From Neckera pumila (taxonomy: Eukaryota; Streptophyta; Bryopsida; Hypnales; Neckeraceae): a stretch of DNA of 64,000 nt. Positions 1-12,725 of the stretch are shown here, piece by piece. Below the pieces are notes generated by a model. It was not told the DNA's origin, made no database searches, and saw nothing but the letters and a program-made list of their open reading frames with translations. The number at the start of each line of letters is the position of its first letter. The first letter of the stretch is position 1. Where the stretch lies: the NCBI GenBank assembly GCA_963969595.1, contig OZ018417.1:1180501-1244500 (forward strand), given 5' to 3'. Both the position numbers and the translations under genes were made by a program.

Positions 1-1228
1 TCTTTAGTATTGAACTGTTCGTAAATGTAGAAGATGGTTTGTCAATTATTCTCTCTATCCCGCATTACTAGTCATTTTTTATAATAATGCAAGTATGAAA
101 GATTTGGTTTAGAGTTTTTAATGCATGTAATGATTGGGTGGTTCCTTAGAAAATAGGCAATGTGGTTACAATTGGAAGAAATTTTTTTCTATTACTAGAA
201 AACAAGGAATTTTATGCTAGTTGTGGTGTTTCTACTTTTTAAGATGTGTTTGTTAAAATTGAAGTTTTTCACAAAAAGTATACTTCATAATGGGAAACAA
301 CATAAAGAAAAATAAAAAATAAAAATAAAGGTAGGTGAAAAATATTCATATTTGTAAGATTTCAAATTTTGATGTATAAAAAAGTAAATTGTGTAGTGTG
401 TTTGTATTAGTTCAAATAAGCTTCAACTTGGCAAAAGTAATTACTTTTTTGGAAATTTTTAATTTATAATATAGATGATAAACTCATTTCATTGATCAAA
501 TATTGAAAGAAAAAAAATTATCTACAATCCAAAATTTGGATTTGAAGTAAGTGGACAAGTAACTTGGGATGAAACTAAAACGAAAATGGGCCCTATAAGA
601 ATATGGGATAGAGGAAGTATGAGATTATATTTGTTTGCATATGTTTTGATTTGCATTTGAATTTTTTGAGATTCCAGTTGGAGATTTCAAACTTTACATT
701 GCATAACCCTAAAATGGCTATATTGCCACCATATAAAATATTGGATTAACTGTTGATTTTTCAACCAACTCTCTTTTAGTGTGTTTGTAAAAGATAGTAA
801 CTAGATTTTCCTTGTTGAAGAATTATTGATTAATCTATTGCCAAATATACTTTTCAAAGTATTTTGGAAAATTCCAATTCTTTTCTTTATATTTTGAGTT
901 CTAGCAATAGTAAAAATAAGCTTTAAATCTGAGTCTAACTATACTTATTTATTTTGTTAGTTAGGATGCAATATTATTTTCATTAAATTTTCTTTTTGGA
1001 GTGAAAATTATAGGATAGAATAATATTTAAGCCTACACTAATTTAAACTAGTGTGACTTTGAAAATTGAATTAGTGTCATATGTTGTAGGATAAATTAAT
1101 ATAATGAAATAAAGGATATCAATCGAAGTTTGAACTATAAATGAGTCTACTTTGTTTTTTCTAAAGTTTAGGCAGGCTCTATTGACTTCAAAATTTGGAA
1201 TTTTTACATGAGGTTTTTAGGATACATA
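1..1228. other. AT-rich intergenic DNA, no gene seen
   Basis: Very AT-rich with stop codons in all frames. No coding exon, RNA gene or clear repeat boundary could be recognised up to the TTAA-type element that follows. Confidence 0.6.
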
Positions 1229-1232
1229 GTAA

Positions 1233-2143
1233 CCCCTAAAGGACCAAGGCCTTTTTCTGCCAAAAAACAATTAAAATTACCATTTCTATAGCAAAAAGTA
1301 AAAAAAATGAAAAATGTTTTTTTTTCACATCTAACCATAGGATCTTACACCTAACTAGTATGAGAGTGTGTGGAAAAAATTTCATAATTTTTGATTGCAA
1401 GATATCTGCGTTTAAAGTGAAAAAAACAAATTTTTCAACACATTGCAGGACTAGATTTTTTGACTTTGAACATTTTTAACATAAAATTTTTGCACTACAG
1501 AGTTTTGAGCTTTAAATCTTTGTAGTGAAGAATTGAATTGAGAGTCTAGAAAAAAAAAGAAAATTCAAAAAAACTTAATATCATTCTTTAAAAAATTATT
1601 AAGTAGAAGTAGATACGAGATAGAAGGAAAATCTAAAATATTCATATATTTTAGATGGAATTAAAATGCACTAATCCCAATGGTGAGATTGTTCTAGCAA
1701 GTAATATAAACTATGAAAAAAAAAAAAAATGAAAAATTTGAAAAGTTGCATTCAGAAATGCATCCTAGAAGTTATTTTTTTCAAGAAGATGCTCTAATTG
1801 CCCAAAAAACAAGAATGTCCATAACTTTCTCATAACAAATCCAAATAAAGTAAACCAAATCTTTCTAAATAGACAAAAATACAATCCATGAGAAAAAAAA
1901 TATTAAAAAAATTTTTGTCCATTTTTTTTTGTTGCCCGGGCTGCCCGCCGTCCCCTGTTTAAAGCTTATTTGACCATAACTTTTTTTCCTTAGCACCGGT
2001 TGTGAAAAAAATTATATTCCCACAAAGCTTATCGCTTTTTCTATCTTCCAAAAAAGTTTCAAAAAATGAAAACAAAATTTCAGCCTGTAGGTACCTACCC
2101 GAAAATGCATTTGTCCCCCGAATGAACAGCGGTCCTCTAGGGG
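1233..2143 (-). mobile_element. TTAA-flanked MITE, copy 1 (piggyBac-like ends)
   Basis: A 911-bp non-coding element in reverse orientation relative to the copies at 27.0, 53.3 and 60.4 kb. The left end reads CCCCTAAAGGACCAAGG and the right end, reverse-complemented, reads CCCCTAGAGGACC. The right flank is TTAA; the left flank is the one-base variant GTAA. The interior is alignable by eye along its length with the other copies, including a block reading ATAGGATCTTACACCTAAC and a stretch of homopurine/homopyrimidine runs. Short open frames inside it are chance frames, since they are not conserved between copies. Class assignment is by inference from target site and ends. Confidence 0.8.
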
Positions 2144-2147
2144 TTAA

Positions 2148-3220
2148 TTGTCCTATTTTACATATGAAGCCTTGTTTAATCCCTCAACACTCTAATGTCT
2201 CAATTCTACACAATGAATACAAAGGTCTTAGAGGCTTCAGTGCTTCACGGGCTTTGACCTTATAACTTCTCATTCATTCAAACCAATGCTTGACTTTTTT
2301 TTTTTTAAGCTTTTGATATGATAAATATGATGAAATTGAGGTAAATAATATATATTCTAATCAATATTGCAAAAGTTAGGAGGTTCTTAAAAATCTCAAT
2401 GTCAAAATGGGTAGCTAAAAATGTATTGTAAAAGAATATTGATTAATTTTACTGGATTGTATAGATTGATACCTATTCAAAAACATTTGAACCATTGAAT
2501 TCCAAATAATGAGGTGATAATTATGAAGAGTTTCTTTTACGGTTGATGAAGGTGTAAAAATATATAAAGTTGTTTCTTGAACTCAATTTTGAAAAATTAG
2601 AAATTAAAATAAAATAAAATAACATAGGAAGCCCAAAAACAGATTGGGCATTTTGAACCAAACATGATACAGAGGTACATTTTGCTTTCTTCGACTAACC
2701 AAAATGTACAGACAATGTACATTCTAGGAGGTGGTCACTTTTAGAGCCCTATGGCATTTCAACTTTATAACTTCATCACTAATTCCACAAAGCTCTAAAA
2801 GATATTAAACAACTTGGGCCACATTACATTTCGTCTTTTCTTTCAAGGAAATTTTTTTGAAAAATATTTCAAAATGTTTACCTCCCCAAAATTCAGTTTC
2901 AACGCTTAGATGATTGCTTTATGGACCTCCTACCTTATACAAATTATTTATTAGAACATTTTCACTATAAAGATAACCAATTCTCAATTTCTTGTACAAG
3001 TTATTAGCGGTTTAGTTTTTTCTTTCATTTAATACCACCATCCATTTTACAATTTTTTAAAAGATGAATATAAAATTCTTTTGGTTAAATTTTTTTTACA
3101 TACATTCTCAAGTCTCAACCACTTATTAATTCTAAGAGCAATTGCAAAACCACTTTTCTTGACTCTCATTTATTATTCAGTATGAAATGTCAACCCCAAT
3201 AGCCAGGTTTAGTAGTAGAA
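2148..3220. other. Intergenic, contains an old repeat relic
   Basis: No gene recognised. The part around 2455-2600 resembles 36395-36530 and the middle of the TTAA elements, so it is probably a decayed relative of that repeat group. Confidence 0.4.
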
Positions 3221-4106
3221 ATGCAACTTGTTGACAAAGAAGTTGGCACCATCAAGACCTTGAGGGCACCAGGTGCTACGCCAGGTCAAAGCAGGGTTCT
3301 ACTCGACGTTTTTGGATCCAGAGTTTGGACGTCAAACTTTTCTGCATACTTTCAAGCAGCTTGCTCAATACGTACCGTAATCAAAATGCTATCTCGAAAC
3401 ACTCTAGTGGAGGTAATTAAATCTTTGGTCAGTAGTTGATGTAGCTTCCGCTGTGGAGGCGAGCTTGGCGCACCTCTGTAGCCTGCAGATGTTGACACAT
3501 GCACGCATTCTCCGACATACCCCAGCGTTGAAAGTTACGATCTGTGGGGGCTGTATGCTCAAGCTCCAGAACACTCTCTACAGTATGTAATCTTCAAGGT
3601 CGACTTTGGGGATCAACATCTACAGCTAGGATCCAAGCTCCACGCACGAGAACATTAGTCCATCCTCAGATTCACATGAGATCGAGGCAGTTGTCCAAAA
3701 CCTGCACTTTGTGAATTGAAACACACACATGGCCTGCATTGAAAGCTCAATATAAACATGATAATCAGTGCTTAAGTAACCAGTTATATATGGCATACTT
3801 GCAGCTAAAACTAGAATACAGGAGAAGCAGTCCACAATCTATAAATTCTTCAGTTGTTGCCTTCTATTATGAGAATCGAATCAGGCAGAGTAAAGAAAGA
3901 AGATCGAGCTAAAATCTTGTTGCTCCCATCAGCGTTAGTTTTTAGAGATGGACGGCATTTGAACAGAGTCAAACATGCATCATGCATGTACCTAGTTGGA
4001 GGAACAAGATCGAAGTTCAAACACAACAAACAGGAATTTCAAAAACCTGAATGAAATCACTTTTGAGATTACATACTCCGCCGGCCTCCTGCTGTTAATA
4101 TTGTCG
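3221..4106. other. Less AT-rich, coding-like patch, unrecognised
   Basis: Base composition is visibly less AT-rich than the surroundings. A plus-strand ATG frame of 72 codons (3221-3439) is open, but I cannot match it to a family and see no convincing continuation by splicing. It may be a remnant of a gene or a mobile element. Confidence 0.3.
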
Positions 4107-4439
4107 TCAAATGAAAGGGATCTCGACGTCTCCCTGCTTTCTGTTGTAGCTTTGCTCTATGATGCATGGTTCTCCCAAATCGTATGCAGAAGCCTCATCC
4201 AAAGTCCCAAAGTCGTAAAGCATTGTTGCCGTGAACTCTAGAGCACAGCAGTTGCTAATCTCTGTAGTCATCGGATCAGAATCGTTAATTACTTTAGCTG
4301 TTCCGTGAAAATCTCGCAAGTAATGTTTGATTCTTTTACACCTAAAAGATGCTATTCTTGTCACTAAGTCACTTGTAAAATCTTTGCTGTCATTTGCACA
4401 CTCCAAAAGTATCACTTTCACACCCCCAACAATGCCCAT
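4107..4439 (-). CDS. Unrecognised 110-residue ORF
   Basis: A minus-strand ATG frame of 110 codons ending in TGA. It has a fairly even amino-acid composition with several Cys residues, and codon use looks more protein-like than most frames nearby. I see no signal peptide, membrane segment or family motif. It might be a last exon of a longer gene whose upstream part would lie above 4440, where the DNA turns into repeats. No function is proposed; it may also be a chance frame. Confidence 0.3.
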   Translation of the reverse strand: MGIVGGVKVILLECANDSKDFTSDLVTRIASFRCKRIKHYLRDFHGTAKVINDSDPMTTEISNCCALEFTATMLYDFGTLDEASAYDLGEPCIIEQSYNRKQGDVEIPFI

Positions 4440-4482
4440 GAGGTACTTTACTCAAAAGCAAAACATTTGGACTTCATGCATA

Positions 4483-4530
4483 GGTGGTTGCAAGAAGCAC
4501 TTATACTATTTGTTGTGTTTTCGATTTTTT
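4483..4530 (+). repeat. End fragment of the GGGTGAWTGCAA family
   Basis: The sequence from GGTGGTTGCAAGAAGCAC onward matches the terminal 45 bp or so of the elements at 39443 and 43450. No partner end was found, so this is a solo or truncated end. Confidence 0.45.
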
Positions 4531-4576
4531 GTCTGTCATTACTATTTCTTCTACAAGTACTATGAGTACTATCACG

Positions 4577-4630
4577 GGCATGGATCATGAAATCGGCATG
4601 GATCATGAAATCGGCATGGATCATGAAATC
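4577..4630. repeat. 18-bp tandem repeat, three exact units
   Basis: The unit GGCATGGATCATGAAATC occurs three times head to tail with no mismatch, which suggests a recent expansion. Confidence 0.9.
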
Positions 4631-4639
4631 TGAACCGTC

Positions 4640-5298
4640 AATTGGATTTCAAATCTACTGCTCCAACAACACGTAGACATTCATTGTTGGATGACAGAGA
4701 TGCTTGGCAATAATCAAACCATAGCGGAATTCCACTAGTACTATGGAGTCCTTAGGTTTACCTTGAAATACTAGTTTGAGCCTGAAGTTGCGATTTACAC
4801 AGGAAATTGGACTTCTACATTTCCATTTTTTGAAATTAGAGAATGCACTTGAAAAATATATACTAAAAGTGGTCATTGTTGCCAATTGAGAGCAACAAGG
4901 AAGCTCAAAGAAAAAACTTAAATGCCATTTTTAAGTGTTGAGAAATTCATGTTGAATATAGAATAAACTTGGAAGAATCTGGTGGAAATCCTTCATTAGA
5001 AGAGGTAGCCTACCAAATTTGATGTCGTAACTTGTCTTGTTGGGTATTGAATAGTACTAAAATCCCCCAAAATCACAAGTCGTGTGACATATATTTGAAA
5101 TTCAATCTCACCTACATAACTAATTTAAAAAAAATCGAAACAGTTCAGTACAATCTCTATTGCTAAAAGAAGCTTCTTTCTAAATTTAATTCATTGGATC
5201 AATTTTGCAATATTTATAGATTTCTGTGCATAAAGTAACTTCCGCATTGAATGTGTGATGCAAAATAAAACATGCATTTCTTGCAATCACCGAATTTT
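4640..5298. other. Intergenic, no gene seen
   Basis: No coding exon, RNA or repeat with defined ends recognised. Confidence 0.5.
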
Positions 5299-5550
5299 GC
5301 TAAATCTGTTCCACAAAGGTGGGACCAGCAGAATAAATTGGAGATTATTGGGGTAAAAGCAAAAAAAGCCCCCTATGATTGAGCCAAGTCTAGGAATACT
5401 TTCTAGCCCCCTAACTAATTTGGGCCCTCAGATTGCAAATATGAATTCAAAATTTGCAAAAAAAAAATTTTGTGGCAAATAAAAAATTCCTACATTTTCC
5501 CCCGGGGTAAAATCAACCTGCTAGTCCCACCTTTGTGGGACGGATTTAGC
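5299..5550. repeat. 252-bp inverted-repeat MITE
   Basis: Left end GCTAAATCTGTTCCACAAAG and right end, reverse-complemented, GCTAAATCCGTCCCACAAAG match over about 35 bp. Each arm contains its own hairpin (GTCCCAC, four bases, GTGGGAC in the right arm). No target duplication could be fixed, so the superfamily is not assigned. Confidence 0.75.
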
Positions 5551-5595
5551 GTCTTGTACAATCACCCACATGGCCATAATGGAAGCTTCCATAGA

Positions 5596-6205
5596 GGGTG
5601 ATTGCAAAAAACACTTGTCTTATTTTTTGTCCCTTTGCCCTTGAACGGGTGTTTTCTTGCTCATAACTTTTGCATTGTTTGTCCATTTGGCTTGAAATTT
5701 GGAAACAAGGTACATGATAGTTGTAAACATTGAGTAATTTTTTTAATTTTTAAAAACAAGTTAATTATTTTTAAGCTGCCTCCGATTGGGTGTCTACCCT
5801 TGGCCATTTTGGAGGGTTTTGGTCCTATTTTTGACCCAAAAATGCAAATTTGAAGCCACAAATTGGACATGTTGGAGGTCTACTAACATTAAAAGGACTA
5901 ACGATGAATTTTTATGAAAATGGCAACATATTAGTTGCCCACATGGGGTCAAAGTGACCTTCCTTTGCGGAAAGGTTACTAAGAGGGAAAAAATTTCCTA
6001 GATTAATTTTTTTGTACAATGTAAGCAAAATCTTCTCTAGTAAAATGGATTTTTGAATTTTTATGTTTTTTTGAATTCTGATACCACATATAATGTAGTC
6101 CTGAACTATGCCACCCTCCGCACCTTGCTTAGTACGGCTAACCCCTAACCTGCATAAATATTTCACATACAAGTTAGTATTTCTGGACTTCACAATGAGG
6201 ACAAC
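5596..6205 (+). repeat. GGGTGAWTGCAA-family element, left end only
   Basis: Starts GGGTGATTGCAAAAAACAC and runs in the same order as the element at 39443: the end, then a CATAACTTTTGC-like block, then a poly-T/AAAAC segment. It is quite diverged and no right end was found. It may be interrupted by the CACTA end at 6209. Confidence 0.5.
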
Positions 6206-8229
6206 TAACACTACTAAAAATTGGCATCCAAATCAACAAAACTTCAACACTTTTATGTTGATATGGGCATTGCATTGACCGTTTTCACATGTAGGTGTCA
6301 ACTGTCTAAATGTTGGGAAAGCATGGCAACATTTTTTGGTTGATTACGAGACTACAATCACTACATAGTTACGGGCCCTGACGTGTCTCCCGATGGGGAC
6401 TTTGGCACTAGGGAACGCTTATGCTTCCGACGCCTTCAATGTAGGACTTGAGCATTTTTCGAGCATTTTTGGGGTTTTTGCACTGGAAGCTCTCTGTTGG
6501 AGTGGCTATAGCGATGGCAGTCGGCTTCCTCGCTGTTGCTCCCTAGAGTACATGTATTGGATTCTTGAATTTGGCTTTTGTCTTTATAAGGGAGGAATTT
6601 GGGAGGGGTTTGGGAGGGGTTAGGGTTTAGGGGGTTTGGAAATTCTAATTTGAATGGTGGCAAATGTAGACATCAGGTGAATTTAGCGTTTGTTTATCCT
6701 CGTTTTAAGAATTAAATTCAAACTTTGTTGTTGATGAAAGAGAAAATAGCAAGCGGTTGGACAACCTCCTGTTGGAATATCAGAATCTCAGATACTTTCT
6801 GCTCAGATTTATTTTCTTGACAATTCACGCGCATTGTCACCTCATTGTTTTTTCTACTTAGAGTGTTGTAGACCTTTTTTTGAAGCAAGTTTTGGCAGTT
6901 CGAATTTTCCGAGGAAACTAAAAAAGTCGAGTGATGATGTGATGTCGCTTCAACGTTTGGTGCAATCCGCTGCATAAGATGGGCCTGCCTATGCTAATGG
7001 GCTCATGGTATTTGCCAATTTGAGGCTAATGTTTTAGCATTATAATATTTTTGTTTTATTTCTCACCTCTGATTATGAGGGTTTGTAAAATTTGGCTTTA
7101 TTTAAGTGTCGTACACGCAATCTAGGCGTAAGTATCTTTAGCCACAATGTTGTGCTAAAATGACACAAGTTATCGTCCTAGGGAATTCCAAGATGATGCT
7201 GCACATTTCAAGTTTTCCGGATTCTCCTTTTTCCTCAATCCAATCACCTATTCACTCGTTTCCAAAACTTTTAACTATCCGGAATTTAATCCAAATCCGG
7301 TTCTACCCAAAATCCGGTTTCTACTTCCAAATTAAGATGGTTTCTTTCACCTCTATTTTACCTTCAAAGGGTCCGCTTTGATCTTTCAAGGGATAGGGAC
7401 TTCACTACTCTGGTTCTCATACTCACTAAACTTGACAAACACAAACAAACACCCAAGTATTTAAAGGAGTTGTAACAAGGAAAGAAGATCCGGATCCTCA
7501 CAACTTCCTAGACACCTGATCCGGAAAGCAGGTCACTCAAGACTCGATCCACTCCTTACTACAACGACAGATCACAGGGTTCTGGAACTTACCGGGGTTG
7601 TTTGTTAAGTGCTAGACCGTTCCGAGGTTGGCAGACCTTCCGAGAGAGTGGCGACTTCCTCTAGGTGGACGCTTACCTCCGCACGGGTTGATAGCCAAAC
7701 TCGCTTCCGCTGCTCAATCAACCGGATCACTGTTACGGTAGTTTAAAGGCATTGTGCACTTCTACTCAGTCAGGAATCTAACACTATCTCAAATGTACCT
7801 TTCAAATAGAATCAACTACCCAAGATCCGGATTCCTCCTCATCCGTCTTTTCTCACATTCTAGTACAATCACAAGCATTCAGACCAATACTTGAACACGA
7901 AGATGAAAATCCGAAAGCTCACTCAGCACTTAGATTAAAAGAAAGGAATGGAATACAAATGAAAATTTGCTAAGAGGGAATGACAGCACAACAAGCTTGT
8001 CAGCCTTTAAAAAACCCACAAAAAGTCAACACCTAAAAGCCAAAAAATACCGCGGAAATCCGGGCAGCCAATCAGAAAACCATCCGAGACACCCGGAAAA
8101 TCCACAGCCAGTTCATTCTAAAAATAAATCCGGAACCAGGGTCCCAAGCGCGGAAAACCCGTTTCGGAAGTGGTGTTCAAAACCTAATAAAAAATCAAAA
8201 CATTCTAACTAACTATTTCTTCCGCGGCT

Positions 8230-10224
8230 TCTTCGTATTGCTACCCCCTTGTGTTGCTCCTGTTGTCTTCGTCGGGGTATTCCGGACACTTGCCCGGGTC
8301 TAATCTGGGCGTCGGATCAGCGGAGTTGCCGTTACTTTGGTTTCCTCGTCATCGGACTGGAAGAACTCCCTATCCGACTCCATCTCAATGGGTTGCCCCA
8401 ATGAAGCTCCAATTGGATCCTCGTCATTGCCTTCCTCCTCTTCCTTGGATGCTCCCTCTATATGGGTGAAACCTTCCGGATGTGTCCGGGCCGGATTCTC
8501 AATCACAGGCATCCGGTTCGTCAAATCCGTCCGAACCGGAGAAGCTGTGACTTTGGGCCCTACAGTCTCCTCTGGTACCCTAGCCGTGCGCGTGGAGAAT
8601 GTGACAAAGATCGTCTACATTGGAGCAGTCGGAACAACTGGAACATCCGGACCCTTCTTGGCAATCTTTGCGGTTAACTTCTCCCTTCTTTGTGACGGCC
8701 CCGCCTGACTTGCAACTTGAGACATAACATCCTTCAGCAAGGCTTGAAGACATTGCTCCGATATGGGAGTCCTTCCGGCGGGGATCGGTTTGGCCACAGT
8801 CCTCCACAACTATGCACTCAAAACTTCTGGGAATCGGATGAAGTCCATGGTTGTTGAATCGGATCAAAAAACACCAACAACTTCTTCATCTCTGCCAACA
8901 CGTTCTCCATCTTGATCTCATAATCCTCCAGGATCTTGAGGATCATGCTTTAGGTCACTACGCCCTCTTGAACTAACTTATCATTGAAGAGCCGGGCGCG
9001 TATGATTTGATTCGCGGGCTGTCCCACCAACTCCGTCAGTGCCCTCATTACATTCATTGCATCCGAATCCCTCTTAGATGCGAACTTCAGGGCTTCCTCC
9101 GCAACATCCAAACTAATCTTGAGTTGGATCTTCTCCTTTTCCAGTTTCCGGATCTGTTCACCCTTTCTACTGAGTAGGGTCGGATCCGGACGTTTTCTAA
9201 TCTCGCTCATAATCTTGTCCCGCTCCACCTTCAATTCGTTCAATACCAAGCATATAAAGTCAGCCAAGTCCTTGTATCATTTCTGAACCTCTTGGAACCA
9301 TTCTACTTCAGAATCAAACAACTCGTTCTCCCCTAGATTTGCAAAGGTTCGGCTCGGTTCCTCCCTTTTCGGAACTTGCTGCTTCTCTCTTGAGTTTGGA
9401 TCGGTCAACTTCCGCCGCAAACTTTCCGGCCTTTCTGTCCTTGGCAGCGTCACTTCCGGAACTGCTTCTTCGGCTTGCTTCTTCAGCTTACTTCTTCGGC
9501 TTACTTCTTCGGCTTGCTTCTCCGGATCCAGAGACAGGCCGTACTTCAGCATCTCCTTGGCGACCTTATAGTCCTTGATTTCTTGCTTGCTCACGATCCC
9601 GTTGTGGTAGTAAAGGTGAAAAAGGTAGGTGCTGATTTGGTTGGACTTGGCCTTCTGCACACCGTTCACCAGTTTCTACACCACGGCCTTCAATATTTTC
9701 CCCCAATGTACTGGCTTGTCCTCCATTGCTCCGAAAATCGTGTTGCCCAACGTGTTGGTGAGCCGGGTCGGCTTCTCTTAATACAGGATCGGAACCAGGA
9801 ACTCTAGCATTTGCCTCTGCCTCAGGTCAATGCAATCATGGATTGCAAAACCTTCCTTCGAATTGGGTGGATTATGGAACTTCCCTTGGACATAACCGTC
9901 ATTCCTCGAGGCATAACCGGAACCCGCCTTCCGGAATGAATAAGCTTCCATCCACATCTCCTCGGTCCACTTTGCCAACTTCCCTCGTTCCGTCAGCTTA
10001 AACTGATTCGGAGCTCTAGTCATGACTTTGTGGATCACTGCCTCGTCCTTCAGATTCCACGGCTTGCGTAGCAGCCCCGTGCATCCCATGCTGTCTAAAT
10101 CGCCCTCCAAAAGCATCCGTGCATTCAGATCTGCAAGTACGACCGGATTGAGCAACTTGGCTGTAACTGCCGGTCTCCGAGGTTCCTCCATCCACGTTGA
10201 TAGAGTCCTACTAATCTGGTGCAA
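8230..10224 (-). pseudogene. Decayed mobile-element-type gene with coiled coil
   Basis: From 10224 down to about 8950 one minus-strand frame stays in register and is broken only by nonsense codons: TAA at 9778, TAG near 9676 and TGA near 9270. Below about 8900 the frame shifts. The first block contains RAPNQFKLTERGKLAKW and FHNPPNSKEGFAIHDC, the second PTRLTNTLGNTIFG and STYLFHLYYHNGIVS. The third, 9267-8950, is a Lys/Glu-rich coiled coil. The last part is acidic and Glu-rich. I recall similar hypothetical proteins linked to plant retroelements but cannot name the family. The DNA is much more GC-rich than its surroundings and rich in TCCGGA, which marks it as foreign to the region. The best in-frame ATG is near 10188; the TTG at 10224 is only the upper limit of the frame. 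Confidence 0.6.
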
Positions 10225-10764
10225 TCGGCATCCTCCTCTCCTTCTCTCCTTATCCGATCTTAACTCACCACTCTTTCACTCAACTAACGCGTGTTTCAAA
10301 CCTGCAAGAGCACACACATCCTCGAGCGGAAGAAAGAGGGAGAAGAAATGGAGTAGAACGGGCTTAAGTAGCTAGCCAACGACCGACATCCGTTGGGACG
10401 GTCCATAAATGTGTCGCCTTTTGCAAATGGAACCCTAGTTCCTAGGCCAGAACATAGGTCATAGGTTTCCAGAATCCGGATTATCTTCCGGATTACGGAT
10501 CCCGTTAAGATCCGTTCCTTATCCATTTTACAGTTTTTGCTAAGCCGGAACTTTCCTACTTTCTTGATTCGGCTAACTGTTCCGGATTGCTACTTTAGTA
10601 TACAAAATTTTTGAAAAATCTCACTAATCTACTCCTAAACTAATCCGGAATTCCGGAGTTTGACATTTCATGCTCCCACATTAAGTTTGTAACAAGACCA
10701 ATGCAATTGATCAAATTAGAATTGTGATTAGGATTTCACAATGTAGATTGGTTTTCACTGTGCA

Positions 10765-12725
10765 GAATGTTATGGGTGCAAAGGAGTTGGGTGTGAATGG
10801 AGAACCATATCATATTTGCAGTCCAAACTTTGTCAAGAGGGCTGTTCCCGAGAAGGAGGCTTTTTCAATCTATGAAGATCCAAACATTTAGGTGTGCATA
10901 ATTTGGTCATCATAGATTTCATTGTGTTGACTTAGTGATGTGTGCAGTTATAGGTCTCAGGGTTTAAGGTCATTAGCATTTCGGCGTGCATGTTTATTAA
11001 ATTTTATAAGCATGCATGCTTTCAGCAAATGCTTGAGCTTCAATGCTTTGGGATTTCGCACTGCTGATCAGTTTACACGGACTGTAAGTTAGAATATGTG
11101 AAGAATGTCTGATTTTGCTCTTGAAATTTCATTGTGATTTATGAGGCCTCTGTTTTGGAAAATGTTTCCGAAGGCCTTGATTGCAACGAACAATGCTGCG
11201 AAGAAGCAGAAGAAGCAGACGAAGAAGGGGTCTGATTATGTGAAGTTTTGAATCCATTCGACAAGATTCTAGTTGTGATCCCTGTAGCAAAAAACAATTG
11301 GTCAAAACAGGGTCTTTGCTACATAATTCAGGTAGTTTGTTGGACTAGGATTTAGGGCTTTCAAAAGTTTGTGGAGACAAGGAAGAATTGGCAATGGGTA
11401 TGAGAGCTTCGCATTCTCGGCTCGCCCTGATGGCGGCCACAGTCGGAGCGGGAGTGGTTGCAGGTTCAAGAAGTAGTTTGCAGGTTCAAGCAAGTTTACG
11501 ACATTCTTCGTTTGGAACACGGCATAATCGCCAAGCTTCCTTTTTTGCGCTCCATCACATTCGCCATCAGCGCTGGGAGCAGTCACCGAGATGCCATGCG
11601 TTTGTCATTCCGCTGCTCTTTTTGCAAGGTACGCCAATCCCGAAGCAGCTAACATTCTTGTTGCTTGCAAATTTGATGCAATGGAGAAGCTTGCTAAGTT
11701 TGTGTGCGAGAATTCGATCATGGCGTTGAGCCTGAGGGATGCATTCTATTCGAAGTCAGAGAAGGTGATGGCTGGGGATGCAATGTGCCATGTAAGCGCA
11801 GAGCTCGTATGCCCTACCCGCTTGGGATTCTTGTGGTGAATCTTGGAGAGATCATCACTCAAGAAGCTATGGATTGCATCACCGTTGTGCTTGTGGAAGG
11901 TGGTGTTGTCAGTGGTGCTGCGGATGACTCCTTTCAATTTGCGAGGGTGGTTGTTTCATGAGGTTTTAAAGCTTTGAGGAAAGCCTTTGAAATCGATTGG
12001 ACACAATCAAACCTGTCTGCTGATGAGTATGAAACATGTACAGTACAACATCCAAAGTACTGACATATTGTCAGTGGTGCTGCTAATGAATCTTTTCAAT
12101 TTGCTAAGAGTGGTTCTTTCATGAAGTTTCAATGCTTGGAGGCAAGCATTTTTGAATCGCTTGGAGGCAAGTAGCTCTCCAAGCGAATGAATCTTGTTCA
12201 GCATTACTGACTTCATGATATTGTGGCCATCAAAGTGTACACCTTGCACAAATATTAGAAGAATCCTTTGCGGATTTAGTCCCTGGATTCTGTTTAGTTC
12301 CCAAATAGGTTACCACCCACTAGTCAAAAAAGTCACACATATCACAGAAGTGGAGATTATCACAAGGGAAGGAATGGATTGTATCATAAAATCTTTGGCC
12401 ATTTTGTTGTTCTTAGGTTTAGGATAAACACGCCCAAAAGCAACACTCTGTGTATAGTTCTTATTACTAAATTACTTAGTCCCAACAATCGCAGTTCTTG
12501 TACAATTGTGGTATGGCTCCCACAAATGATGACGAGTGCTGATCACCATTCTTTCAAGATTCCTTGGTGCTGGCAAGGTGTGTGATTACTACCTTTTTTT
12601 TGTAGTTTTGCTTAAATTTTGACGGATTTAATTTTATTGAATCTCTTTCATTGCTAGGCTGGGATGTTATTGGAAAGAGTTTGACAGAGCGTATTTTGAG
12701 GCGTTACAGGACTTGATGGTGAGTG
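10765..12725 (+). pseudogene. Mosaic of unrecognised exon fragments
   Basis: Several short stretches look like spliced exons. 10765-10892 has an AG acceptor, encodes PYHICSPNFVKRAVPEKEAF and ends TAG|GT, where a CAG|GT donor junction would be expected. Others lie around 11032-11088, 11390-11960 and 12660-12718, each with plausible AG and GT borders. In 11390-11960 readable protein switches frame repeatedly (for example LEHGIIAKLPFLRSITFA, then FARYANPEAANILVACKF), so it is degraded. I do not recognise the parent genes or know whether they are one gene. A family search with the translated pieces would settle it. Confidence 0.35.

Noticed and set aside
6393..6975. Frames of 75-85 codons on both strands after the CACTA left end
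   Set aside because: Mutually overlapping, no family motif, no splice-supported continuation.
11388..11960. A chloroplast- or membrane-protein gene starting MAMGMRAS
   Set aside because: Readable text changes frame several times and no family was recognised; kept only as part of an exon-fragment mosaic.
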